DNA of 64,000 nucleotides from Echinicola marina (GCF_020463795.1 NZ_CP080025.1:1305001-1369000), one strand, 5' to 3'. Positions 1 through 9,403 are shown, counted from the stretch's first letter. Program-made: numbers and translations. The notes: generated by a model from the letters alone, not told the origin.

Positions 1-41
1 AAATTAGATAAGGCTGTTTCAGTGGCCTGATCTAAACAAAA

Positions 42-76
42 AGGCTTGGCGGATTTCTCTACCAAGCCTTTCTTTT
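42..76. terminator. Bidirectional rho-independent terminator
   Basis: Inverted repeat with arms AGGCTTGG and CCAAGCCT around a short loop, with T-runs on both sides. It lies just past the stop of the His-rich protein gene (minus strand) and could also end a plus-strand transcript entering from outside the window. Confidence 0.75.
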
Positions 77-88
77 TGGATTTATTTT

Positions 89-526
89 TTACCTAAAGGT
101 ATATTTCATCCCTATACCTGCTCTCAGATAATTTTCTGAATGGTTGGCAAAAATCGGACTTGCCTCAAGCAAGAACCCAAAATTCCTTGTTGAAGGAAAG
201 GGTTTTACCAAAACACCTAAAGGGATCCCCAAATAAAGATGGTTGTGATCATGGTCATGATCATGGTGACCGTCGGCTCCCAAGTGAAAGCCACTATAAA
301 GGTTCACCTCATCCTTTTGGATAAAATTATACCCAAAAGTACCTTCAATATCCACATCATGCCCTACGCCTAATCTTGCTTCACCAAAGATCTTATTTTC
401 TGGATCAGTTCCTATGGCCATGAAAGTATTGGAGCTAAGCTGGTAAACTCCAGCACTGACTTGTGCCATGGTCTTGTTTTGCAAAATTAGAAAAGCAGTT
501 AAGGATAATATCAAAAACTTCTTCAT
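89..526 (-). CDS. Small secreted His-rich beta-barrel-like protein
   Basis: This 145-residue protein has an N-terminal signal peptide (residues 1 to about 21, cleavage near MAQ) followed by alternating hydrophobic and polar segments ending in an aromatic residue (KYTFR). That pattern is typical of small outer-membrane beta-barrel proteins of Bacteroidota. Near residues 87-96 there is a His/Asp run (HHDHDHDHNH) that could bind divalent metal; this is inference from composition only. It is monocistronic, with a terminator directly downstream and about 245 bp of non-coding DNA upstream. No specific family is recognised. Confidence 0.7.
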   Translation of the reverse strand: MKKFLILSLTAFLILQNKTMAQVSAGVYQLSSNTFMAIGTDPENKIFGEARLGVGHDVDIEGTFGYNFIQKDEVNLYSGFHLGADGHHDHDHDHNHLYLGIPLGVLVKPFPSTRNFGFLLEASPIFANHSENYLRAGIGMKYTFR

Positions 527-771
527 GGTAATAAATAGTTGGTTTAGTTTTCACCAGCATTATCACAAACTCTTTGCCAAAAATTTATAAAGGAGAAAAA
601 CTGCTATTTGCAAAACAGCAATCCTGCATCACCACAAATGAAAAGAAATATTCCTCACACTGCAAAACCACTTGGCAGCCAATTAACAAAAAAACAAACC
701 TCCGAAACTGGCATTGGACCACATTATTAGCCGAAAGAAAGGAAATTATTACCAAGCACTTATGCTAAAAA

Positions 772-1404
772 TCAAAGATCAGGTTGATGTACTATCTTCT
801 CTTTTAAAAATACCTTGACCATTTCAAGCCCCCTTTCGAAATCATTGTTATTTGGAATAATCAGGTCTGCATCATGCTTAAAAGGAGCAATGTATTTCTC
901 ATAAGTGGGCATAACATGCTTCTCATAGCGGTATAGCACATCATCCAAGTCACAGCCCCTCTCTACTTTATCCCGAACAATTCTTCTTTTGAGTTTAATA
1001 TAGTCCTTGGCATCAATGAAGATTTTCAAGTCCAATAAGTTGGATAATTCCGGGGAATACAACACAAAAATCCCTTCCACTACCACCACTGGTGCTGGAT
1101 TAAATGTCAACATTTTGGGAATAACGTTTGGATTGTTGAAAGTATATTCCTGTTTGAACACCTTTTTGCCTTGTTGTATATCCCTTATGTCTGCCGCATA
1201 CTGAACAAAGTCAAAGGAATGGGGAGAATCATAATTTTCCACACCAAGATCGTCCTTTGGCTGCTCATTTTTGGGTTTGTAGTAATTGTCCTGTGAAATA
1301 AGACAGATTTCTTCCGGCTCAAAAGTCGCCAGCAATTGCTTCAAAAAAAGTGTCTTTCCGGAAGCACTTCCTCCTGTAATACCAACTATATAGGGCTTTC
1401 TCAT
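772..1404 (-). CDS. udk: Uridine kinase
   Basis: The protein phosphorylates uridine and cytidine with ATP or GTP in pyrimidine salvage, in the cytoplasm. The Walker A motif GGSASGKT lies at residues 11-18, the DNYYKP segment expected of uridine kinases is near residue 40, and a VVVEGIFVLY strand matches the family. At 210 residues the length is normal for the family. The gene lies 37 bp downstream of rdgB on the same strand, so the two nucleotide-metabolism genes may be cotranscribed. A phosphoribulokinase/uridine kinase-family enzyme with other specificity cannot be excluded, but the length favours Udk. Confidence 0.93.
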   Translation of the reverse strand: MRKPYIVGITGGSASGKTLFLKQLLATFEPEEICLISQDNYYKPKNEQPKDDLGVENYDSPHSFDFVQYAADIRDIQQGKKVFKQEYTFNNPNVIPKMLTFNPAPVVVVEGIFVLYSPELSNLLDLKIFIDAKDYIKLKRRIVRDKVERGCDLDDVLYRYEKHVMPTYEKYIAPFKHDADLIIPNNNDFERGLEMVKVFLKEKIVHQPDL

Positions 1405-1441
1405 TATCTTAAATTAGCAAAATCTCACTTATTTGATTGCA

Positions 1442-2020
1442 TTATTTAAGTCCATTTAAAAAGTCAATCAGCTTCCTTACTGCCCTTCCCCGATGACTGA
1501 TCGCATTCTTTTCTTGCATGCTGAGTTCAGCAAATGTCTGCTCATGCCCCTCAGGCCGAAATACCGGATCATAGCCAAATCCTCGATCTCCAGATCTTTC
1601 TGTAGTAATCTCACCCTTAGCCACACCCTCAAAACTGTATTCTTTACCATCCAATATTAAAGCGATAACTGTTCTGAATTGGGCATTTCTATTGGTTAGA
1701 CCTTTCATATTTTCCATAAGAAGGTCCACATTCCTTTCATCACTTCTTGGCTCCCCTGCATACCTGCCAGAATAAACTCCCGGCGCATCATCTAAGGCTG
1801 CCACCTCCAATCCTGTGTCATCTGCAAAGCAACTCACTTGGTAGTTCTCAAATACATGACGGGCTTTTTGAAAAGCATTGTAATCCAGGGTGTCACCGGT
1901 CTCAGGCAGCTCCTCATGACAGCCAATTTCTTTTAAGGAGACTACAGTAAAATCATTTCCCAAGGCAGCTTTTACCTCTTCAATTTTTTTTGGATTATTA
2001 GTAGCAAAGCAGATTTTCAT
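1442..2020 (-). CDS. rdgB: Non-canonical purine NTP pyrophosphatase (RdgB/HAM1)
   Basis: The enzyme hydrolyses dITP, XTP and dITP-like nucleotides to monophosphates, keeping damaged purines out of DNA and RNA. The family signature TNNPKK is at residues 7-12, followed by ADDTG at residues 66-70 with the catalytic Asp, the PGVYSGRYAG loop, and a C-terminal GFGYDPVF and SHRGRA. The reading frame extends upstream to 2098, but those 26 extra residues do not fit the family. The ATG at 2020 puts the TNNP motif at its usual place and gives 192 residues, the normal size. It lies upstream of udk. Confidence 0.94.
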   Translation of the reverse strand: MKICFATNNPKKIEEVKAALGNDFTVVSLKEIGCHEELPETGDTLDYNAFQKARHVFENYQVSCFADDTGLEVAALDDAPGVYSGRYAGEPRSDERNVDLLMENMKGLTNRNAQFRTVIALILDGKEYSFEGVAKGEITTERSGDRGFGYDPVFRPEGHEQTFAELSMQEKNAISHRGRAVRKLIDFLNGLK

Positions 2021-2178
2021 ATCCCAAAAATAAGAATTTTTTCCTGCTCCTAAAGCAGTATGAGGGCATAAGCTAAAGCCATATATAAAACTTAGCACCC
2101 AATTAACCCTAGGTCTTTGCGAAAGGGGGCAAAATTCCAGTAATTAGAGAGATTGTTTTACCCATTTGATAATTTCGA

Positions 2179-2760
2179 ATGAAAAAAATAACAATTTATT
2201 GCGGTTCAAATACTGGCAAAAACCCAGCTTATAAGCAGGGAGCAATTGCACTCATACAAGCAATGGTCCATAGGAAATTAGACTTGGTTTACGGGGCAGG
2301 TAAAGTGGGGCTAATGGGGATAATTGCGAATCAGATGTTGAGCGTGGGCAGGAATGTTTATGGAATTATTCCCCAAAAATTGGTGGATGTGGAAGTAGCG
2401 CATCAAGGTTTAACGGAATTGACCATAGTAGAAACCATGCGGGACAGAAAATGGCTGATGGCTGAAAGGGGAGATGGATTTATTGCCATGCCCGGTGGAA
2501 TAGGTACCTTGGAAGAACTTTTTGAGATCATGACTCTAAACCAACTTGGTTATATACAAAAGCCATTGGCCCTTTATAATGTGCAAGGTTATTATGACCG
2601 ATTGATCAACTTTTTGGATTTTTCCGCTAAAGAAGGTTTTCTTAAGCAGGAGCAAATGGACTTGTTGATCATCAGCGATGATCCTGAAGAAATTCTTGAT
2701 AAAATGGCGGCATATAAGCCCAAGTTTATCCCAAAGTGGGAAGCTCCTAAGTCAAGTTGA
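2179..2760 (+). CDS. LOG family (TIGR00730) Rossmann-fold protein
   Basis: A 193-residue member of the LOG/lysine-decarboxylase-like family. The best-studied members are phosphoribohydrolases that release free cytokinin base from nucleoside 5'-monophosphates; in many bacteria the true substrate is not known. The MRDRK segment (87-91) and PGGIGTLEE (105-113) form the conserved active site. It is the typical short LOG type. Its stop lies only 7 bp from the convergent stop of the methionine sulfoxide reductase gene. A longer paralogue is at 34775-35518. Confidence 0.9.
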   Translation: MKKITIYCGSNTGKNPAYKQGAIALIQAMVHRKLDLVYGAGKVGLMGIIANQMLSVGRNVYGIIPQKLVDVEVAHQGLTELTIVETMRDRKWLMAERGDGFIAMPGGIGTLEELFEIMTLNQLGYIQKPLALYNVQGYYDRLINFLDFSAKEGFLKQEQMDLLIISDDPEEILDKMAAYKPKFIPKWEAPKSS

Positions 2761-2767
2761 GCATTAG

Positions 2768-3250
2768 CTATAAGCACTGCTCGATGATCTTCATCAATTT
2801 CCCCAATTCCGCTGCATCTGTTTCATCAAAATCATTCAATTGGTCACTGTCAATATCCAAAACCAAAGCCACATCCCCATCCTTAAAAGCTGGCAAAACA
2901 ATCTCAGACTTAGAAGCAGAACTACAGGCAATATGGCCCGGAAATGCATCTACATCTGGCACCAATTGGGTTTTGCCTTCTGTCCAAGCAGTACCGCAGA
3001 CCCCTTTTCCTTTGGCGATACGGGTACAGGCAATTGGTCCTTGGAATGGCCCCAACACCAAGTGTTCTCCTTTAACCAAATAAAAACCTACCCAAAAAAA
3101 GCCAAAAACTTCTTTTAGTACAGCACTTATATTGGCCAAGTTGGCAATAAGGTCTTCTTCACCACTGACCAAAGCTTCTATTTGAGGAAGTATCGCCTCA
3201 TATTTTTCAATTTTGTTCGCGTTTTCTGGAAGGAAGATGGATTCGGCCAT
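2768..3250 (-). CDS. msrC: Free methionine-(R)-sulfoxide reductase, GAF domain
   Basis: A single GAF domain of 160 residues. Cys75, Cys85 and Cys109 sit in the contexts IACTR, GVCGTAW and IACSS, which match the three redox cysteines of fRMsr (MsrC/YebR family). This enzyme reduces free methionine-(R)-sulfoxide using thioredoxin. Conservation of all three cysteines argues for an active enzyme rather than a generic GAF sensor. It is 29 bp downstream of ribD on the same strand, so probably the last gene of a DUF4382-ribD-msrC transcript. Confidence 0.9.
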   Translation of the reverse strand: MAESIFLPENANKIEKYEAILPQIEALVSGEEDLIANLANISAVLKEVFGFFWVGFYLVKGEHLVLGPFQGPIACTRIAKGKGVCGTAWTEGKTQLVPDVDAFPGHIACSSASKSEIVLPAFKDGDVALVLDIDSDQLNDFDETDAAELGKLMKIIEQCL

Positions 3251-3279
3251 TGTTCTATCGCTTGATATTTATTTTATAA

Positions 3280-4308
3280 TTATTTATTGGACCTAAATAT
3301 CTCCAATCGGTCCCCCATGATATCCTCTGATGCTAGAGGAGGAAAGGAAATTTTTGGTGCGGCAATGCCAGTTTCAAACTGACTTTGGCCAGTAAACACC
3401 CTAGCCTCGTCCCAAAGTTCACTTTCAATGAATTTTTGTAAAAGGTGAGAACCTCCTTCAATGATAATGCTTTGCACTTTCCTTTGGTGCAGGTCTGCAA
3501 GAATGTCTTTTATTTCAAAGTCACGCTCAAGCTTTACATACTTTAAGTTTTCCTGCTCCTCATCTTTCAATAAATTATAGCAGATCGTCGGTATACTTTG
3601 GTCAAAAAGGGCAAGGTTACTATCTAGGCTAAGTTGCTTATCCAGTACAATCCGCAATGGGTCTCGTCCTGTCCAATCCCTGACATTGAGCTTGGGATTG
3701 TCATATTGCGCCGTTTTAGTGCCTACCATGATGGCATCTTCTTCGGACCTCCATTTATGCACCAACTGTCGACTATAGGCATTGGATATCCACTTGCTGT
3801 CGTAGTCTTTCCTGGCAATAAAGCCATCCAAGGTCTGCGCCCATTTAAGAATGACGTAAGGCCTTTCTTTTTCTATAGCCGTAAAAAAACGTTTATTCTG
3901 TATCCTGGCTTCTTTCTCCAAAACCCCCGTGACCACTTCAATCCCTGCTTCTTCAAGAACTTTGATACCTTTTCCTCCCACAAGTGGATTAGAGTCATAG
4001 GCAGCGATGACTACCTTTTTGACTTGTTTATCAACTAGGAGATGGGCACATGGCGGTGTTTTTCCAAAATGTGCACAGGGCTCCAGACTGACATAAACAG
4101 TTGATTCCTTCAGCAGCTCCTTATCATCCACACTTTTAATAGCATTGGGCTCAGCATGAGGCCCCCCATATTCCTGGTGATAGCCCTCTCCAATGATTTT
4201 ATTATTATGCACAATTACACAGCCCACCATGGGATTGGGACTCACTTTTCCCCTGCCTAATTCGGCCAGTTCAAGGGCTCTAAGCATATAGCCTGCATTC
4301 TCCTCCAT
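3280..4308 (-). CDS. ribD: Bifunctional riboflavin biosynthesis deaminase/reductase
   Basis: Catalyses deamination and then reduction of the pyrimidine intermediate in riboflavin synthesis. The N-terminal cytidine-deaminase-like domain carries the zinc site His51-Ala-Glu53 (HAEPNAI), with Cys78 and Cys87 in EPCAHFGKTPPC. The C-terminal RibD_C reductase domain starts near residue 148 (PYVILKWAQTLDG) and contains IIIEGGSHLLQKF. The length of 342 residues is normal. It lies between a DUF4382 lipoprotein gene (32 bp upstream) and msrC. No other rib gene is in the window. Confidence 0.95.
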   Translation of the reverse strand: MEENAGYMLRALELAELGRGKVSPNPMVGCVIVHNNKIIGEGYHQEYGGPHAEPNAIKSVDDKELLKESTVYVSLEPCAHFGKTPPCAHLLVDKQVKKVVIAAYDSNPLVGGKGIKVLEEAGIEVVTGVLEKEARIQNKRFFTAIEKERPYVILKWAQTLDGFIARKDYDSKWISNAYSRQLVHKWRSEEDAIMVGTKTAQYDNPKLNVRDWTGRDPLRIVLDKQLSLDSNLALFDQSIPTICYNLLKDEEQENLKYVKLERDFEIKDILADLHQRKVQSIIIEGGSHLLQKFIESELWDEARVFTGQSQFETGIAAPKISFPPLASEDIMGDRLEIFRSNK

Positions 4309-4340
4309 GCTAATAAAACAGTTACTGGTAAAAGGATTGA

Positions 4341-5141
4341 TTAAGGTTGCCTTAGCAAAATGGTTTCCATTTCCGATAGGGAATCTATTTTGGTACGCAC
4401 AATGGTAGTGCTATCCAAGTAAGGACTTATCGGTCTAAAGTATATTTTATAATCTCCTGTCTGCAAACCCCTGAAAAAGAAATCCCCACTCTCATTGGTC
4501 AAGGTAGTCAAAGTGTCCTCGCCCAATATAGCATGCACAAATGGCCTTGCCTCTATTGGGGTGACTCGGCCACTGATTGAAGCTTCATTACCTGTCGCAA
4601 AAGTTCTTATTACAGGATTCAATAGATAATTTCCCTCCACATTAGGGGCTGCTCTAATAGACCTGCTTAAATCCATATCCAGGTAAATATCATAAGAATT
4701 TCCCCCTCTTAAATCATATTGTGTATCCAAAATAATCTCCGAATCAAGATCTGCTGCCAAAGCCAGAGGAATCCGCTCCTCCTCTTTTATCAGATAATGT
4801 TCATCACCCAAAACCATTTTAATCTGGCCAATCCTACCAAATGGCAACTCCCCTCTTCCAAGTATAAGCTGGCTTTCAGCGACCAAAGCACTGACATTAA
4901 CCATATTGCTTAAAGGAATATAGTCAAAAGGAACCCATCCTTCTTGCCCTTCATTATTCCCTTCTTCTAAAAAGACTTCTACTCTTAAAATTTCCAACCA
5001 AACCTGATCAAAATCGCCTGGAGCATCTATCAAATAGATATTTACCAAGGATCTCTTCTTATTTGCCTCATCTTCCAAACATGAACTGGTGAACAGCAAA
5101 AAGGGGAGCAATAAAATAAAAATGTACCTGATTTTTCTCAT
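4341..5141 (-). CDS. DUF4382 lipoprotein with C-terminal prealbumin-like domain
   Basis: A predicted lipoprotein of 266 residues. The ATG at 5141 was chosen because it gives a compact signal peptide with a Bacteroidota-style lipobox, LFTSSC, with the lipidated Cys at residue 21; the longer frame to 5180 would bury that signal. The N-terminal half fits DUF4382 (VNIYLIDAPGDFDQVWLEI, then GRIGQIKMVLGDEHYLI). The C-terminal about 80 residues (ISGRVTPIEARPFV, DFFFRGLQTGDYKIYF) look like a carboxypeptidase-regulatory/SpaA-like beta-sandwich. The function is unknown. It is paralogous to the next gene upstream, and a terminator separates the two. Confidence 0.85.
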   Translation of the reverse strand: MRKIRYIFILLLPFLLFTSSCLEDEANKKRSLVNIYLIDAPGDFDQVWLEILRVEVFLEEGNNEGQEGWVPFDYIPLSNMVNVSALVAESQLILGRGELPFGRIGQIKMVLGDEHYLIKEEERIPLALAADLDSEIILDTQYDLRGGNSYDIYLDMDLSRSIRAAPNVEGNYLLNPVIRTFATGNEASISGRVTPIEARPFVHAILGEDTLTTLTNESGDFFFRGLQTGDYKIYFRPISPYLDSTTIVRTKIDSLSEMETILLRQP

Positions 5142-5266
5142 GGCCAAGATTTGTGATTTGAAGGTGCAAACGTAAGACACATAGCCCTACCATTCAGTCT
5201 CTCCACAAAAGTAACCATTTCAAAGGGCAATTTGTCCCTGAAATTTCGCAAAATTTTAATGGCATA

Positions 5267-5297
5267 AAAAAAGGAGCCCAAGGGCCCCTTTTAATTT
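5267..5297 (-). terminator. Terminator after second DUF4382 gene
   Basis: A stem of about 10 bp (AAAGGAGCCC/GGGCCCCTTT with one mismatch, two-base loop) followed on the minus strand by eight T. It lies between the stop of the DUF4382 gene at 5316 and the start of its paralogue at 5141, implying two transcripts. Confidence 0.75.
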
Positions 5298-5315
5298 TCA
5301 CGATTAAATTTGTGC

Positions 5316-6167
5316 TTATTCTCCACCTTCTTCTCCTTCAGTTGGAGTTTCTTCTTCTACAGGTGTTAATTCTAATTCTACTGGATCTAGAATAGTAACC
5401 TCTCCCTCTACAGTTGGAACATTATAAAGAGTATCTGCTTCATAACCCTCCACAGGTTGGAAGATAACTTTGTACTCACCTCCTTGCAATCCTCTCAGAG
5501 CAAAAGCACCTAAATCATCAGTATAGGTCCTTACCGTATCTTCACCTTGGATACCGATCACCAAAGGATCAGCCTCTAAAGGCAGCACTTGACCTTCAAT
5601 ACTAGCAGATTCTTCGGCTACCACCCTTAACACAGGTTTAAGGATATATTGTCCAGAATTCCCTGCTTCTACAATCGACTTGGCGGCATCAAAATCGATT
5701 ACGATTTTGTATTGGATACCAGCCAGCAATTCTTGATTTAACTGTAACTTAAGACCACTTTGTTGGGCACTTGGAGTAGTCAGTTCAAACTCTTCTTCGT
5801 CAATTACCAAATAGTTATCATCTCCCAAAAGTAACCTTATCTGGGTAATCTCACCGGCAGGAATTTCCTCTGTACCCAAATCTGCTTCATTTCCACCAAC
5901 TAATGACAATAAGTTAAGATGGTCTTCCGAAATTTCATTATCGAAAGTAATCCAAGCAGATTCATCATTTTCATCATCATCGTTGGTGAGTATTTCTACG
6001 CCCAAAACCTCAATCATTACGGCATCATAATCAGCTGGTGCATCTATCAAGGATACACTTACTTTTGCATTGCCTTCCATAGCTGGGTCATCTTCTGAAT
6101 CACATGATGCGAAGGCCAAAAGCCCCGCTAATCCTAAAATCCAATTTTTCATTTGTAAAGATTTCAT
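5316..6167 (-). CDS. DUF4382 lipoprotein, second copy
   Basis: A predicted lipoprotein of 283 residues if started at the ATG at 6167; an alternative ATG at 6152 gives 278. Both precede the same signal peptide with lipobox AFASC (Cys22). The DUF4382 core (VSVSLIDAPADYDAVMIEV, ITQIRLLLGDDNYLVIDEEEF) and the C-terminal sandwich (IEGQVLPLEADPLV, AFALRGLQGGEYKVIFQP) parallel the neighbour segment by segment. The protein is very acidic and ends in a Glu/Pro/Gly tail. The pair probably arose by tandem duplication. The role is unknown; surface exposure is inferred from the acidic stretch after the lipidated Cys. Confidence 0.85.
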   Translation of the reverse strand: MKSLQMKNWILGLAGLLAFASCDSEDDPAMEGNAKVSVSLIDAPADYDAVMIEVLGVEILTNDDDENDESAWITFDNEISEDHLNLLSLVGGNEADLGTEEIPAGEITQIRLLLGDDNYLVIDEEEFELTTPSAQQSGLKLQLNQELLAGIQYKIVIDFDAAKSIVEAGNSGQYILKPVLRVVAEESASIEGQVLPLEADPLVIGIQGEDTVRTYTDDLGAFALRGLQGGEYKVIFQPVEGYEADTLYNVPTVEGEVTILDPVELELTPVEEETPTEGEEGGE

Positions 6168-6364
6168 AATGTTTAGACGTTGGTTTAGTAATTCAATAAC
6201 AACACAAAGCACATGCCACAAATACAATATTGGAATTGATTATACTCTTATACTAAATAATTGGGGGATTTCCGGGTATTTACTCAATAAAAAACAAACA
6301 TCTACTTTTAGGTGAACATCAGAATCAATTATTCCCTTCAACATGCAAACCATGCCTATTTCGG

Positions 6365-6400
6365 AAAAAAGCCGGACCAAGTTCCCTTAGTCCGGCTTGA
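6365..6400. terminator. Terminator after AsmA-like gene
   Basis: Perfect 9-bp stem AAGCCGGAC/GTCCGGCTT with a 12-base loop. On the minus strand it is followed by a run of T, directly after the stop of the AsmA-like gene at 6407. Confidence 0.8.
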
Positions 6401-6406
6401 ATATGG

Positions 6407-9403
6407 TCAATTGGATTTGGTGGTGTCCTTGGAGCTCTTCGATCTACCAAATAAACCCTTCACCAAATCCTTCACTTCATCTGCCGCTTTATCCTGTGCC
6501 TCTTCTACCTTTTTATTAAGCTCATTTTTGGCACTGTCTTGTGCCGCATCCGCTTTTAGCTTCATCTCTTGCTTGGCACTGTCCTCTTGGGCCTTGAACT
6601 GCTCTGTCAACTGTTCCTGCAATTTTTTACCTTCTGAAGAAGCCCTGGCCTTTAAGGCATTGGTGATCATGGCTTCCATGCTTTCCCCTCCTGCCAAACC
6701 GATCTTAGGCTGCTGATAGCTTCCTCCCAAATTGATGGCCAAAGGAATCTTGGTCTCTCCAGTTGCTTCTGTTCCAGCAATTGAAGCCAGCAAATTGTTC
6801 GCTTGACTACCCAACTTCCCTGCTGGAATTTCCATATTTACCAAGTAATTAATACTGCCATCAAAACCAGTACTCCCCTGAACCTTGGCAGTATAATCCC
6901 ACAACTTAATATCAAATGGGCTGACTTCCAGCATTCCATCCTTGATCTCCGCTTTTAATTTCAGGTCTTTGATCTGAATGGTATTGCCATCCTTTAATTT
7001 GGTCAAGGAAGTAATGCCGCTAATGATCTTACTGTTTTCCAAAACCGCTTGGGCCACTTCGATCAAACCATTCCCATCCAGAGAAGAAAGAACTGGCATC
7101 ATATCTTGGCCCAAATTACCCGAAAGGGAAAAACCACTGGTAAAATCACCCGTCAGGTGCTGGGCAATTGGTGCAAAGGCCTTGACTGTATTGAAAGCAT
7201 TGAAAGCCTCCTGAATACTGATGCCTAGCACTTTAAAATCCATATTGAACTTAGGGTCTTTGATATTCTGGGTATTATAAGCTCCGTTAAGGGTCATTTG
7301 CCCCCCTAGGGTTTTCATACCGGCATCCTTAAAGGTCAAAACACCATCTTTTAAGGTCATTTGTCCTTTGGCATCATTAAATACCAAATTATCATATAAG
7401 ACCTCATCCGCCTGCACAGTCATGTTGAAATCGATGTTCTTGGGCAGTTCAATCAAGGTCAACTCAGTAGTGTCGGCTGTTGTGCTTTCACCCTCTGTCA
7501 TCCATTCGTTGATATTGAACTTACTGGAGCTGATATCCAGCTTACCCTTCAACACTTCATTCTCCTCAAACAAATAAGCCATATAGTTCGAAAGGCTGCC
7601 TGTTGCTTTTACTGGACTTTCTCCCAGCCTTGCATCAAAGTCGCTTAGATTAACAGCCTGAGGACTAAAATCTCCCATAGCCTGATGGATACGAATCCCC
7701 TGCGGCAAATCACTATCGGTATAATAAAAGTCACTTAGCTCCACCTTCCCTCTAGTGTCCAAGTTATTGTACCGTTCAGCTTCAACATCCGCATAGCTTC
7801 CTTTGGTATCAATATTAGCTTTGATTTTTCCTTCCATAATAACCCCTTCCATAGGGAAAATCTTACTGATCTTACCCAAATCAACAGCACCATGAACAGC
7901 ACCATCCCAATTAAGCTGGTCCAAATCACTGATTTTCATATTTCCGCTTACCTCTTCTCCTTCTAACTTAAAACCAATATTGGACATATCTACTAAAAAG
8001 TCAGCCATTTTCCCTGAATTATTGACGATAGAGGTTTTAATATTTAAATCCTCAATGGGAGCAGGATACTCTTCACTTTTCACATAACCATCACTCAAGT
8101 TCATTTTGGCATTAATCGCTGGAATGATATTGGCTACACTATCATATCGTCCCTTTGCAGTGGCATCTACATCCATAATACCCTTTAGTTCCATTCCTTC
8201 TATTGGAAAGATAGAAGTCAGTTCTGCCAAGTTAAGCTTGCCCTTTAACTGACCGTCCACATCATATGTAACCAAGTTTTCCAATAATAACCTTCCCGAT
8301 ATTGGATTGGACCCGAAAGTCAGGTTAAAGGCGGGAATATCCACCGTGGTATAATCCAGCTTTCCAGATTCATTTTTGACAGTCAGGTCTATATTGACAT
8401 CCTTCACTGGTCTTGGCAGGTCAGGATACTGGAACATACCTTCCTTTACCTTCAGGCCAATATTAAACTTTGGAAACTCATTTTCATTATAAGTGCCTTT
8501 CAGAAAACCTCCAAAATCCATGGTCCCACTGGTGTTCAATCCCGAGAATGATGCTGTATATATCCCTGGCACTAGGGAAAGCACACTCTTAAAAGTGTTT
8601 TCTTTTCCCTCAAAGGTCAAATCCATATCAATATCATCTTCTGGCATGGCCACAAAACCACTCACCCCAAACAAAAAGTCATTTAAACCAAACTGTCCTT
8701 CTCCAAAGGAAAACTTCATTTGGGTCATATCCACTTGGATTTCTGTATCAGCCGTAAATACCTTGTCACTGATATAATTGACATCTTCGTAGTCTATTCG
8801 TAAGACTTTGGTATCAATACGACCATCTATCCCGTAAATATCAGCACTGAAATCACCTGCACCTTCCAATTGAAAATCCTGCAAAGCCATAAAGTACTTG
8901 AGCTGTCTGTCATCATACACAAAGTTGAGATCATTGACCTTCATCAGGTCAATTCCAAATTTGAAATTGGAAGGTTCCTCAGGCGCAGCAGGCTCCTCAC
9001 TCTCTTTCATGATATCATAATTGGCCTTTCCATCTTCCAAAACCTTCACATAGACCTGTCCTCCATCCAAATGAATCCCGGTGAGTTCCGGATAATCACC
9101 AAAAATCACAGAAAACAAATTCAGATCCACCTGAAAGCTCTTGACATGGGCCAAGGTGTCTCCTTCAAATGGCGTACGACCAACGATGCCAAACTCTTCA
9201 ATGGTGGCCGAAATATTGGGGAATCGTTTCAAAACACTTAGGCTAAAGTGATCAGCGTCATAAAAAACATCTGCATCCAACGTATTGGCTATTTCTTGAT
9301 CAATACGTTGCACAATTTTATCCTTGAAAACAATAGGGAGCGCGATTAAGCTCACTAATAGGAGCGCAAAAACGACTAATACTACTATCAGGGTCTTCTT
9401 CAT
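6407..9403 (-). CDS. AsmA-family envelope protein, 998 residues
   Basis: A large AsmA-like protein. One N-terminal membrane segment (residues about 4-25) is followed by an extended periplasmic region of repeated beta-strand blocks with the recurring pattern 'GxMxhxGxY' and 'PAxNhTFG'. The conserved AsmA_2-type C-terminal block (SLDGNGLIEVAQAVL, LKAEIKDGMLEVSPFDI) is present. Related proteins (AsmA, YhdP, TamB) are thought to bridge the periplasm and move phospholipid to the outer membrane; applying that here is inference. The last about 80 residues are an Ala/Lys/Glu/Asp-rich tail likely to form a coiled coil, ending in SKSSKDTTKSN. It is monocistronic with its own terminator. A second, shorter AsmA-like protein is at 32105-33784. 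Confidence 0.85.
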   Translation of the reverse strand: MKKTLIVVLVVFALLLVSLIALPIVFKDKIVQRIDQEIANTLDADVFYDADHFSLSVLKRFPNISATIEEFGIVGRTPFEGDTLAHVKSFQVDLNLFSVIFGDYPELTGIHLDGGQVYVKVLEDGKANYDIMKESEEPAAPEEPSNFKFGIDLMKVNDLNFVYDDRQLKYFMALQDFQLEGAGDFSADIYGIDGRIDTKVLRIDYEDVNYISDKVFTADTEIQVDMTQMKFSFGEGQFGLNDFLFGVSGFVAMPEDDIDMDLTFEGKENTFKSVLSLVPGIYTASFSGLNTSGTMDFGGFLKGTYNENEFPKFNIGLKVKEGMFQYPDLPRPVKDVNIDLTVKNESGKLDYTTVDIPAFNLTFGSNPISGRLLLENLVTYDVDGQLKGKLNLAELTSIFPIEGMELKGIMDVDATAKGRYDSVANIIPAINAKMNLSDGYVKSEEYPAPIEDLNIKTSIVNNSGKMADFLVDMSNIGFKLEGEEVSGNMKISDLDQLNWDGAVHGAVDLGKISKIFPMEGVIMEGKIKANIDTKGSYADVEAERYNNLDTRGKVELSDFYYTDSDLPQGIRIHQAMGDFSPQAVNLSDFDARLGESPVKATGSLSNYMAYLFEENEVLKGKLDISSSKFNINEWMTEGESTTADTTELTLIELPKNIDFNMTVQADEVLYDNLVFNDAKGQMTLKDGVLTFKDAGMKTLGGQMTLNGAYNTQNIKDPKFNMDFKVLGISIQEAFNAFNTVKAFAPIAQHLTGDFTSGFSLSGNLGQDMMPVLSSLDGNGLIEVAQAVLENSKIISGITSLTKLKDGNTIQIKDLKLKAEIKDGMLEVSPFDIKLWDYTAKVQGSTGFDGSINYLVNMEIPAGKLGSQANNLLASIAGTEATGETKIPLAINLGGSYQQPKIGLAGGESMEAMITNALKARASSEGKKLQEQLTEQFKAQEDSAKQEMKLKADAAQDSAKNELNKKVEEAQDKAADEVKDLVKGLFGRSKSSKDTTKSN

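Noticed and set aside
574-768. 64-codon open frame on the plus strand
   Set aside because: Low-complexity, Lys/Asn-rich translation in an AT-rich gap, with no family or start context.
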